Of a stretch of DNA of 64,000 nt, positions 30,176 through 37,499 are shown in pieces. Position numbers and translations under genes: made by a program. Location: positions 62,001 to 126,000 of the forward strand of contig CAWCZY010000009.1 in assembly GCA_963800215.1 (NCBI GenBank), given 5' to 3'. Origin of the DNA: JAJPKK01 sp963800215 (lineage in GTDB: Bacteria > Pseudomonadota > Alphaproteobacteria > Rhizobiales > Xanthobacteraceae). Below the pieces are notes generated by a model. It was not told the origin of the DNA and did not search any database. It saw nothing but the letters and a program-made list of their open reading frames with translations. Positions within the stretch are counted from its first letter, which is position 1; every line of letters starts with the position of its first letter.

Positions 30176-30264
30176 CTGCTCCCCACCATCGGGCTGTAAA
30201 GCCTGGCCCTTCGGGCCACCGCCGTTGGCGGCTTCGGGCTTGACAGCCCGACGGCGGGGAGCAG
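30176..30264. repeat. 89-base multi-hairpin (cloverleaf-like) palindrome
   Basis: Nested perfect arms: CTGCTCCCC (30176-30184) with GGGGAGCAG (30256-30264); CGGGCTGT (30190-30197) with ACAGCCCG (30243-30250); and, between them, TGGCCC-TTC-GGGCCA (30204-30218) and GCC-GTT-GGC. This could be a transposon end, a recombination site or a structured RNA. It lies 66 bases after the stop of the Cys-rich gene. Confidence 0.6.
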
Positions 30265-30329
30265 CACGTTCTACCATGCGATGAATGCCGGAATGTCGCC
30301 GGTCACTGGGCTTGCCCTGTGGCGTGCCG

Positions 30330-30851
30330 TCAGGGCGGACGCCTCAATGGGACTGCCCTGCGGCTGATCTGACCGTTCTTGCCTCGGTGATATACAGGAC
30401 GAAGGGCTGATAGGCGCAGAAATGCCAAAGCCGAGCGCCCGCAATGATGACAGAGCCGGTACCCTGGTGACCTTCTGCTTGACATCGGCTCACTCAAGGG
30501 CGCGTCGACTTCCAAACCGAGCGAAAGACCCGCTCCAGGCTTCTTGACGAGACCATGATCCGTCACGCGTTGTCGTCGGGCACGGTAACGGCGATTTCGG
30601 TCGGCGTGCATGACGCGGCCACGGGGCGTTGCCTGATGACGTCGGCGAGCTTCCCGTTGCCTGCTGCGGCGGGCTTCTTGCGCGCAGGTTCCGATGCAGT
30701 AGATATGACCTCGATCACACCGGCGACAGACAAAAACCTGAGAGCGGCAGCGAGCACACAGAAACATTCTGCAAGAAACTTCATCGACACATGCGGCAGC
30801 ACAAGTCCAGCGCTCCGAATTACCGCGCTCTGCATTTATCAGTTCTGCCAA
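30330..30851 (-). CDS. Cys- and Arg-rich protein with zinc-ribbon-like clusters
   Basis: 173 residues. The N-terminal half holds CARCRSQVFVCRRCDRG then YCIGTCAQEARR (several CxxC/CxxxC pairs), followed by RRRHQATPRGRVMHADRNRR and YRARRQRVTDHG. Proteins of this type recur beside insertion sequences in Burkholderia- and Bradyrhizobium-like genomes; no function is known. No transposase is seen here, so this may be what is left of an element. A structured palindrome lies just downstream. The composition is biased, so the assignment rests on the remembered family pattern. Confidence 0.6.
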   Translation of the reverse strand: MAELINAERGNSERWTCAAACVDEVSCRMFLCARCRSQVFVCRRCDRGHIYCIGTCAQEARRSRQREARRRHQATPRGRVMHADRNRRYRARRQRVTDHGLVKKPGAGLSLGLEVDAPLSEPMSSRRSPGYRLCHHCGRSALAFLRLSALRPVYHRGKNGQISRRAVPLRRPP

Positions 30852-31065
30852 TACTCAGTGCTCCGCCTGCTGGTACATCTCTTTACGATCGGCAGTGGCG
30901 TCTGCAAGGACGGAATTCCGCACTAGCCTATCGATATCCGGAAGCATTTTGGCTGGGCGAAGAGCCGCAGTAAAGGCTCGTCCTTCCCACCACGCTTCTC
31001 TCTCCCCGCAAATAGCATCGATCCAAAAGCGGTGGATATCGCATCGCCGTGGCGTTTGACGCCGT

Positions 31066-31218
31066 CTATGCGCGGGTTTTCATCGCCACCAACACTCCGA
31101 TATCCTCGGCCGCGCCGGGCTCGCGGAGATCGAGGGTCAGGGAAACAGCGCTGCGAATCAGGCCGCGCAAGCCATCCTTGTTGAGGAACGCGACTCTCAC
31201 GGTGAATGTCCCCGGCAT
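31066..31218 (-). CDS. Possible small protein or gene fragment
   Basis: 50 codons from ATG 31218 (MPGTFTVRVAFLNKDGLRGL … DIGVLVAMKTRA). The amino-acid balance looks protein-like and it is preceded by unrelated sequence, so it may be the tail of a lost gene. No family recognised. The rest of 30852-31327 holds no gene I can support. Confidence 0.2.
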   Translation of the reverse strand: MPGTFTVRVAFLNKDGLRGLIRSAVSLTLDLREPGAAEDIGVLVAMKTRA

Positions 31219-31327
31219 CAAGGGCGTGGGTGCGTGTGCGCAAGTTCCCGATCACACTTGAGCGTTTGATCGAGCCTCAATCTTGAGAAATCAAACGCCG
31301 GCGTCACGCCCCGCGAGGTCGCCGCGC

Positions 31328-32173
31328 TCACAGCGGTCGCGACAGGAAAGCGATTGCCACCCCCGCCGCCAGTGCCAGAAATGACAGCAACGCCATCACC
31401 GGCACCGGTGGCCGCGGCGCCTCGCCACCACCCATGGGCATACCGGGGCTTGCATGCGGCGCGCCGCCCATGCCGGCCTGAGCGCCCTGACCGTGCACAC
31501 CATCAGCTGCAGGCGCCCGTCGTACCGTCATCATGCCATGCTTGAGATGGTGCGCCACCAGCCACCAGTTCATCGGGTAGGCTATGATGAATCCGACGAG
31601 GAGCCCCATCGACATCACGAACCAGAAGCTCGGCGTCATCGGACCGGCGGAAGACGCGATGAGCGTCCTGAGCGTCATCACCGTCGGCACCATTCCCGCC
31701 ATCAGAAGATTCATCGACAGCAACTCGGGCAAGAACGTGCCGGCCAGCGCACGCCGGTAAGAACCTCCGGCCGTGTCGCGCATGAACAGCGCCTGGAAAA
31801 TCGTCCAGCCGAAGGCGAAGCCCAGGACGTATTCGAGGATCACCTCGGTCAATCCGGCGAGACCGAGAACGCTCGAAAGCACCGCGCCGGCGAGAATGCC
31901 GACGCCGTCGCCGGCGACGCAATGCATCGTCGATCCCAGCGCTTGCCGCCAACGCGCCGCAACGTAGCGTTCGTGCAGCCCGGGCAGCGGCTCGCGGCAA
32001 CCGAGGACGTAAAGGAAGGCGCCGACGACGCCGGTATAAGCGGTCAGCAACACGAATCCCCATTTGAGCACCGGAGACTCCGGTGTGGTGCGGATGTCGA
32101 CCGCCACGAACAGCAATGCCGCCGCAGTCAACAGAAACCACAGCAGCATTACCCCATCCAAAACCGAGGACAT
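31328..32173 (-). CDS. DUF4396 multi-span membrane protein
   Basis: 281 residues. About seven hydrophobic segments, including GVMLLWFLLTAAALLFVAVD, GFVLLTAYTGVVGAFLYVL and a last one at the C-terminus (VMALLSFLALAAGVAIAFL). The family core is visible: MHCVAGDGVGILAGA, EYVLGFAFGWTIFQALFMRD, PELLSMNLLMAGMVP and AYPMNWWLVAHHLKHGMMT. The loop before the last helix is rich in Gly, Met and His (GMPMGGG). The Cys/His in MHCVAGD and the HHLKHGM motif could bind metal. The transport substrate, if any, is unknown. Confidence 0.85.
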   Translation of the reverse strand: MSSVLDGVMLLWFLLTAAALLFVAVDIRTTPESPVLKWGFVLLTAYTGVVGAFLYVLGCREPLPGLHERYVAARWRQALGSTMHCVAGDGVGILAGAVLSSVLGLAGLTEVILEYVLGFAFGWTIFQALFMRDTAGGSYRRALAGTFLPELLSMNLLMAGMVPTVMTLRTLIASSAGPMTPSFWFVMSMGLLVGFIIAYPMNWWLVAHHLKHGMMTVRRAPAADGVHGQGAQAGMGGAPHASPGMPMGGGEAPRPPVPVMALLSFLALAAGVAIAFLSRPL

Positions 32174-32670
32174 CGATTATCGCCCCTGATCCGTTGGGTG
32201 CTGGCCGCCTGCCAGCACCCGAATGTGGCGCCCCCGTCGTGATCTCGGAACAGGTCCGCATCGCGCACGCAGGCCCGCAGCACGTCCATCGACTTGTGGC
32301 CGGCTCACGTCCCGCATCTTGAAACACGGATGCGCCGCGGCGAGCCTATGAGCATATCTGCCAAGACGGCCGGCCCGCAATCGGCGCGCGCGGGCCGCGC
32401 CCGGCGCGCGGGACCGCTTGCCCGCGAAGCGCCGGCCGGCGAACGGCTTGGCGCCGTCGTCGTTGCGGAACTCGCCCTTGCGGCGTTCGCAGCCGCGTTC
32501 ACCCATGCCGGCGTCGTGTCATGCCGCCGCAACGGCAACCTCAGGCGCCGCGCAGGGCCTTTATCGGCTTGCCTTTTTCAGGTTGACACCGGGGCTACCC
32601 CCTCCCCATAAAGCCGCGCGCGTGCCGTCGCCTGCAACGCGACTGTTTCGGGCGGGCGCCGGCGTGAGCC
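32174..32670. other. Intergenic interval with no recognisable gene
   Basis: About 500 bases between the DUF4396 gene and tRNA-Tyr. Open frames exist on both strands because of high GC, but none shows a family pattern or a convincing start. Confidence 0.4.
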
Positions 32671-32756
32671 GGGGGAGTGTCCCGAGTGGCAAAGGGAGCT
32701 GACTGTAAATCAGCCGCCTTATGGCTTCGTAGGTTCGAGTCCTACCTCCCCCACCA
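32671..32756 (+). tRNA. tRNA-Tyr (GTA)
   Basis: 86 bases with a long variable arm, as expected for a class II bacterial tRNA-Tyr. Acceptor GGGGGAG pairs with CTCCCCC; anticodon loop CTGTAAA (GTA); T-arm GTAGGTTCGAGTCCTAC; encoded CCA. tRNA-Gly follows 116 bases later. Confidence 0.95.
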
Positions 32757-32871
32757 TCAGGGGACAGGGATCAGGCGTTCCAAGGGACAAGAGTGTTCCG
32801 TCGGACAGGGTCGGGTATCGGAGGTCGAGTGCCTGTATACTGACTGCCGACATCTGATCCCTGTCCCCTGA
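32757..32871. repeat. 18-bp perfect inverted repeat filling the tRNA-Tyr/tRNA-Gly spacer
   Basis: TCAGGGGACAGGGATCAG (32757-32774), starting at the base after tRNA-Tyr CCA, is repeated inverted as CTGATCCCTGTCCCCTGA (32854-32871), ending one base before tRNA-Gly. The 79 bases between contain further GGGACA-type motifs. It looks like a small mobile or structured element between two tRNAs. Confidence 0.75.
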
Positions 32872-32872
32872 C

Positions 32873-32946
32873 GCGGGTGTAGCTCAATGGTAGAGCAACA
32901 GCCTTCCAAGCTGATGACGAGGGTTCGATTCCCTTCACCCGCTCCA
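32873..32946 (+). tRNA. tRNA-Gly (TCC)
   Basis: 74 bases. Acceptor GCGGGTG pairs with CACCCGC; D-arm GTAGCTCAATGGTAGAGC; anticodon loop CTTCCAA (TCC); T-loop GGTTCGATTCC; encoded CCA. Confidence 0.95.
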
Positions 32947-33341
32947 TTTGTTTCAATCACTTAGCCTCTCCCATCAATCGCGAGAGTGCAAACTTGACTG
33001 CGCAGTTCACACTTTTGGCCTCTTTCCGTTCTCGGCTCGCATCTTGCGGCGCCCCTCCAATCGTGCCGCATCGGCGTTGCGCACGGTCTCGATGCTGACC
33101 GGGGATAGGCCTCGGAAGGGTCCGCCGCGCTAGCCGCGGGTCCGCCCATCGCATTTGCGAGCGCAGGCGCGGTTGGGCACGGCCGCGCCGGCAAGGCCCA
33201 TCAGGACGCTGCGGCGCGGCCGTTCGACAAACGGCCGCAGAGGGGCCGGCAGGTTGGCACGTCCCTTGAATGGCCGATGGGTGGCTGCCGCCGGCGCGCT
33301 GCTATGGCGTCAGCATGCAGATCGGCGAAAGGGCAGCCAGC

Positions 33342-33767
33342 ATGACACCGGAACAGATCGGCCTCATTCAGCGCAGCTTTTCCAAAGTCGCTCCGATTTC
33401 CGAGCAAGCGGCGGCGCTATTCTACGGCCGCCTGTTCGAGATCGCTCCCGACGTCAAGCCGCTGTTCCGAAGCGACATGAACGAACAGGGCCGCAAGCTG
33501 ATGGCGACGCTCGCGGTCGTCGTCAATGGACTTACCAAGCTGGAAGCAGTCCTCCCGGCCGCCAGCGCACTCGCCAAGAAGCATGTGAGTTACGGCGTAA
33601 AGCCGGAGCACTACGCGCCGGTCGGTCTCGCGCTGTTCTGGACGCTGGAACGCGGACTCGGGACGGAGTGGACGCCCGACCTCGCCGCGGCCTGGACTGC
33701 GGCCTACACGGTCCTGTCGGACTTCATGATCAAGGAAGCCTATGGACGCCGCGAGGCCGCTAAATAA
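33342..33767 (+). CDS. Single-domain globin
   Basis: 141 residues from ATG 33342 (MTPEQIGLIQRSFSKV); an ATG at 33315 would add nine residues. Globin helices can be followed: B/C region EQAAALFYGRLFEIAPDVKPLF with the CD-corner Phe, distal region NEQGRKLMATL with Gln near E7, and proximal His in AKKHVSYGVKPEHYAPVG. It resembles flavohaemoglobin-like single-domain globins without a reductase domain. Likely role: oxygen or nitric oxide chemistry in the cytoplasm. About 400 bases separate it from tRNA-Gly and contain no gene I can support. Confidence 0.88.
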   Translation: MTPEQIGLIQRSFSKVAPISEQAAALFYGRLFEIAPDVKPLFRSDMNEQGRKLMATLAVVVNGLTKLEAVLPAASALAKKHVSYGVKPEHYAPVGLALFWTLERGLGTEWTPDLAAAWTAAYTVLSDFMIKEAYGRREAAK

Positions 33768-33852
33768 TCCGATCCGACAGGTCGGAAGGCTACACGCGGC
33801 CGGGAATGACGCAGTGAGTTCCGTCAGATCGGTCCCATTTCGGCAAACTTGC

Positions 33853-34731
33853 TCAGTCGTAAAACTCGGGAGCGACCTTCCGCTTGATCCCGGACGTGTA
33901 ATCGTGCTGGATCCACAGCTGCGCGTGGTTCTGTTTCACGAATTCCTCGATCTTCTCGCGGCTCTTCGCGGTCTGCTCCTTGCTGGTGTCGAAAGACGGA
34001 ATTTTCTTGTACGTGATTTCTTCCGGATAGTGATAGAGATCGCCCGTCAAAAGGACGTTCCCGGTGTTGGCGAGCTTGAGAAACAAGGACTGGTGCCCGG
34101 GCGTGTGACCCGGCGTAGACTTGATGACCACGGTGCCATCGCCGAACACATCATGATCCTCGCCGTTCAGCAGAACCGTTTTGCTGTTGGCGAGGCCCTC
34201 GAAGAATTTCGGGTCCGGCACGCGGCTCGGTTGTCCGGCCGGCCGCGGGGCGAGGATCGGGTCCCGGTCGCCCTTCTGCACGATCCAGGTGGAATTGGCG
34301 AACAGGCTGGCGTTGGCGACGTGATCGCCATGGTAGTGGGAGAGCGCCAAGTAAGTGACGTCGGCCGGGGTGTAGCCGATCGCGGCGAGTTGCGGGAGCA
34401 GCGGGCGATCGACCGTGAAGGCATTCAACTTCTGAGGCGAGACGCCATCCTTGAAGGCGCTGTCGGGAATCTCGCCGGTGTCCCAAATCATGGATCCGCG
34501 CGGGTGAACGATCAGGAAGCAGGGCGTGATCATCTCCGTGTTGGCCATTTCGCTCGGCTTAAGGCCGAACTGCTCGACGCTGGCAGGGGTGATTTTGCCG
34601 CAATCGAGAACATAGAGACGCAGCGATTGCGGAGGCTGCGGCTTCTGCGACTGTTGGGCGTCGGCCGGCGGGAAACCGAAGGCCACGCACACAGCCGCCG
34701 CCAGGATGGCGGGCACGATACGCATCGACAT
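33853..34731 (-). CDS. Periplasmic metallo-beta-lactamase-fold hydrolase (AHL lactonase-like)
   Basis: 292 residues from ATG 34731, preceded by GGGAGGA. A signal peptide ends near GFPPADA. The metal motif is SHYHGDHVANASLF (HxHxDH, about residue 140), with STPGHTPGHQSLFLKL (His) and LLTGDLYHY (bridging Asp) following. This layout is that of N-acyl-homoserine-lactone lactonases and their relatives, but here the enzyme is exported. The upstream gene on the same strand encodes an exported alpha/beta hydrolase, so the pair may degrade an ester or lactone in the periplasm. Confidence 0.85.
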   Translation of the reverse strand: MSMRIVPAILAAAVCVAFGFPPADAQQSQKPQPPQSLRLYVLDCGKITPASVEQFGLKPSEMANTEMITPCFLIVHPRGSMIWDTGEIPDSAFKDGVSPQKLNAFTVDRPLLPQLAAIGYTPADVTYLALSHYHGDHVANASLFANSTWIVQKGDRDPILAPRPAGQPSRVPDPKFFEGLANSKTVLLNGEDHDVFGDGTVVIKSTPGHTPGHQSLFLKLANTGNVLLTGDLYHYPEEITYKKIPSFDTSKEQTAKSREKIEEFVKQNHAQLWIQHDYTSGIKRKVAPEFYD

Positions 34732-34825
34732 GGAATCCTCCCGAATATTCATGAGCTGTTTTGCTTCTTTGCGGGCGCGAGCAGGTCATGGACATGACCC
34801 GCTCGTGAAGGCCGGTCCCTTTAGA

Positions 34826-35686
34826 TCAGCGGGCCGCTGTCATGGGTAAGTGCGCCTTCAAGAATTTGCGCACCCTGTCGATTGTCCGCGCCTTCAGTTC
34901 AGGCGGGTCCTTCCAGGGATAGACCGTGATCTCGGCATTCGGCGCCAGCGATGCGACATCGATGGCAGCCTGGTAGGCGTGTGCCGGGGTATCGTCCGGC
35001 AGGACCAGCATCGGCGTCTGGCAATTGCGCGCGAACTCTCGCGACACGCTGTAGACGAAGTCGGGCCGAACCTCGTAAAGGTTATGCAGGTACTTCTCGA
35101 TGGTTTCCATCGAAACCTCCGGCCGTCTCTCCCGAAACTCTTTGGCCCAGACATCGCGACTTGTTTTGTACATCACGCCCGGGTTCTCCGGTCGGTGCCC
35201 GATGGGTTGGCTCAGCACCCCTGCGACGATGCGTTCCGGGGCCCGCTCCATCAGCTTGAGGGCAAACGAGCCGCCGATACAGTTGCCGAAGAAGAAGAAC
35301 TGGCGGATGCCGAGGTGGTCCATCAGACCCAATTGATCGTCGGCGAAAGCGTCCCAAGGGTCGTCGACCGGGATCGGACCCGTGGATTCGCCACCTGAAG
35401 CGTTGCGCTGGTCCATCGTGATGCAGCGGAAGTCGTTCTTGAACTCCCCCATCGCATTGATGACCGCCGTTTGCCAATTGCTGATGCGCGAATTCAAGCC
35501 GCCGCCCGGAGTAACCAGCAGTGGAAAGCCGGAACCGCCCTCTTGGTAACGAATGCGGACGTTGCCTTTTTCGTAGAACTTGAAAGCTCCACCTTGGTCG
35601 ACTTGCTGAGCAAACACTTGAGGTGCCGCGGCGGTCGCCGCAGCTGCAGCCCCCGTCGCAATGATATTACGTCTGATCGGATCCAT
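34826..35686 (-). CDS. Exported alpha/beta hydrolase with a Cys in the nucleophile position
   Basis: 286 residues. The N-terminus (MDPIRRNIIATGAAAAATAA) has a twin-Arg and an Ala-rich stretch, so Tat export is likely. The fold markers are VTPGGGLNSRISNW (oxyanion region), MDQRNASGGES, and the nucleophile elbow FFFGNCIGGSFALKL, where Cys replaces the usual Ser, as in dienelactone hydrolase. A candidate acid is in MLVLPDDTPAH; the catalytic His is not obvious. It lies 94 bases upstream of the metallo-beta-lactamase-fold gene on the same strand. Substrate unknown. Confidence 0.8.
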   Translation of the reverse strand: MDPIRRNIIATGAAAAATAAAPQVFAQQVDQGGAFKFYEKGNVRIRYQEGGSGFPLLVTPGGGLNSRISNWQTAVINAMGEFKNDFRCITMDQRNASGGESTGPIPVDDPWDAFADDQLGLMDHLGIRQFFFFGNCIGGSFALKLMERAPERIVAGVLSQPIGHRPENPGVMYKTSRDVWAKEFRERRPEVSMETIEKYLHNLYEVRPDFVYSVSREFARNCQTPMLVLPDDTPAHAYQAAIDVASLAPNAEITVYPWKDPPELKARTIDRVRKFLKAHLPMTAAR

Positions 35687-35956
35687 AAGCCGCGTCCTCC
35701 CTGATTATTGTCCCGCTCTTGTTCGAGCGTATTGCGCGGATGACAGACTGCTCATACGCGGCTGTGCAGTCAAGTTGACGACCCGCCCCGTAAAGGCCGT
35801 CAAGGCATGGCCGCAGGCCGCGGCGCATCGGCATTCGAGATGCGGGATGTGTCGCGGCGCAAGATCACGCCGGAGCGGGACTGCTGCAACCCGACGGCTC
35901 GGATTATACGAAAAGGCATTAAGTGCTATCGTCAACAACCGACGCGAAGGGATCAC

Positions 35957-36718
35957 ATGATGCGCAGTGGATCGCTCGCCTTGCTGATTGCTCTTGGCAG
36001 CCTCGTCGCCGCTCCTGACGCCGAAGCCGAGACGGGAATTTCGTGGTCGGGTTACGCCATCAAAAGTGCAGACCTTGGAAGCCCCACGCCGCCGACAGCC
36101 TTCACCGCCGTGAGCGCAATGTGGACGCAGCCGGCCGTAACCTGTCCATTGGACAACGCCAAGGTGTCGTTCTGGGTTGGCATCGATGGCGACGGAACCC
36201 GGACGGTAGAACAAGCAGGGACGCTTGTGACTTGCAGCGCCACGAACCAGCCGCCCGTCTACCAGGCGTTTTGGGAGATGTACGACGCGAATGGCGGAAG
36301 CCACGGTGCTGAACCGTTTAACGTGTCTCCGGGCGACGTCATTCAAGCGTCGGCGAGCTACGTCGGCGGCGTCTCCTATTTGCTCGAAGTGAAGGATTTG
36401 ACCAGCGGCGCAAGCTTCTCGACGACGCAGTCTTGCAACGCCAACATCGTCTGCAAGCGCGGTACTGCCGAATGGATTGTCGAACGGCCCGGAAGCGGCT
36501 CGTTTCCCCTCGCCGATTACGGGACGGTAGAGTTCGTCAACGCTCTGGAGACACACTCCGGTCCGACTCCGGCGCGCGTTGAAATCAACATGGTCGATGT
36601 GAGCACCACCCTATCGGCCTGCGGCCTCATTGCGTCGGGCCGACCGCTCCCCGACTTCAGCACGCCATTTTGGAATTTCACCAATGGCTTTGCCTGTCAT
36701 TGGCTTGCCGCGAACTAG
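35957..36718 (+). CDS. G1-family glutamic endopeptidase (eqolisin-like), secreted
   Basis: 253 residues. The signal peptide ends near VAAPDAEA. The mature part is a beta-sandwich: WSGYAIKS, MWTQPAVTC, then the catalytic Gln in FWVGIDGDGTRTVEQAGT and the catalytic Glu in GTAEWIVERP, the pair that defines peptidase family G1. G1 enzymes are acid peptidases best known from fungi, with scattered bacterial members. ATG 35957 follows GAAGGGA. Several Cys (TCPLDN, VTCSA, QSCNANIVC, SACGL) could form disulfides after export. Confidence 0.85.
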   Translation: MMRSGSLALLIALGSLVAAPDAEAETGISWSGYAIKSADLGSPTPPTAFTAVSAMWTQPAVTCPLDNAKVSFWVGIDGDGTRTVEQAGTLVTCSATNQPPVYQAFWEMYDANGGSHGAEPFNVSPGDVIQASASYVGGVSYLLEVKDLTSGASFSTTQSCNANIVCKRGTAEWIVERPGSGSFPLADYGTVEFVNALETHSGPTPARVEINMVDVSTTLSACGLIASGRPLPDFSTPFWNFTNGFACHWLAAN

Positions 36719-37095
36719 TCGCACAGGCTGACGACCCAATAGCCGACGTTCGGGCCGCGGACGGTGTGCACGCGTTGCCGCCCAACCGAAGGTGCGGCGG
36801 TCGATCCACGGAGTGACGCCGATCTCGCAGCCATTTATGTATATTTAATGCGATCCTGCGTTTTGTTGGCTATTCGACGCCAATGCGAATTCGATGCCGT
36901 CACCTTGAATTGTAACATTATAACACATTGATATATCACGATTATTGTCTGATCATGGCTTTGATCTGTAACGAAGATTGATGCATCTTCTCAATGGAAG
37001 CGCATTAAATTTATTGCGTATGACATTAATTCTGCATAAACATTCTATCGCAGATTTATTTCCCTGCCCACCAAGAACCACCAAGGAGAGGCACC
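36719..37095. other. AT-rich intergenic stretch
   Basis: About 380 bases. From about 36830 the composition drops sharply in GC (for example TTATGTATATTTAATG and ATTGATATATCACGATTAT), unlike the rest of the window. No gene seen. It probably contains the promoter of the small secreted protein at 37096. Confidence 0.5.
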
Positions 37096-37318
37096 ATGCG
37101 TCAGTTCACAATCGCAGCAGCAACCGTCGCAATCGCGGCTCTGATTTCAGCGGCCCCGGCTTCGGCCGAGCGGATCCAGGGGGGGCCGATCAAGCAGAAC
37201 GGCAAGTGCTGGAAGGACCACGTGAACTCATTCGGATGCCATGTGGGGCGTTTGGGTAGATTGCCCGCAGCCGGCCGCCGCCCCCGCGACCCATCGGCTG
37301 ACTCGCCGTCGGGTCTGA
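37096..37318 (+). CDS. Small secreted Cys-containing protein (one frameshift)
   Basis: ATG 37096 follows AAGGAGAGG. The signal peptide ends AAPASA, then ERIQGGPIKQNGKCWKDHVNS. Shifting one frame near 37235 gives MWGVWVDCPQPAAAPATH and stop at 37318, which restores the usual pattern of this small Hyphomicrobiales family (GGPIK…CW…W..CPQP). Without the shift the frame runs on to 37479 as unrelated sequence through a clear terminator, which argues for an indel. Function unknown. Confidence 0.6.
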
Positions 37319-37347
37319 GCGGCTTTTCGGAGCAAGACCTCGCTTCA

Positions 37348-37376
37348 GGCCCCGTAGGTCTCTATGGGGCCTTTTT
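37348..37376 (+). terminator. Intrinsic terminator
   Basis: GGCCCC (37348-37353) pairs with GGGGCC (37366-37371), followed by TTTTT. It lies 30 bases after the corrected stop of the small secreted gene. Confidence 0.8.
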
Positions 37377-37499
37377 CATACCTGGAAAGAGCCGCAGCCC
37401 CGCGTCCCACGGCGCGTCGGGCTCCGGTTGGCAGAACCTGACGCCCGAACGCTGTGAGGAATTCCTGGCTTACCATTGACCCGCGAGGAGGCCCCCGCC

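Noticed and set aside
30176..30264. Integron attC site
   Set aside because: The required RYYYAAC/GTTRRRY core sites are not present and there is no integrase or cassette array.
37319..37479. Extended C-terminus of the small secreted protein
   Set aside because: That extension would run through a strong terminator and lacks family resemblance; a one-base shift restores the expected ending at 37318.
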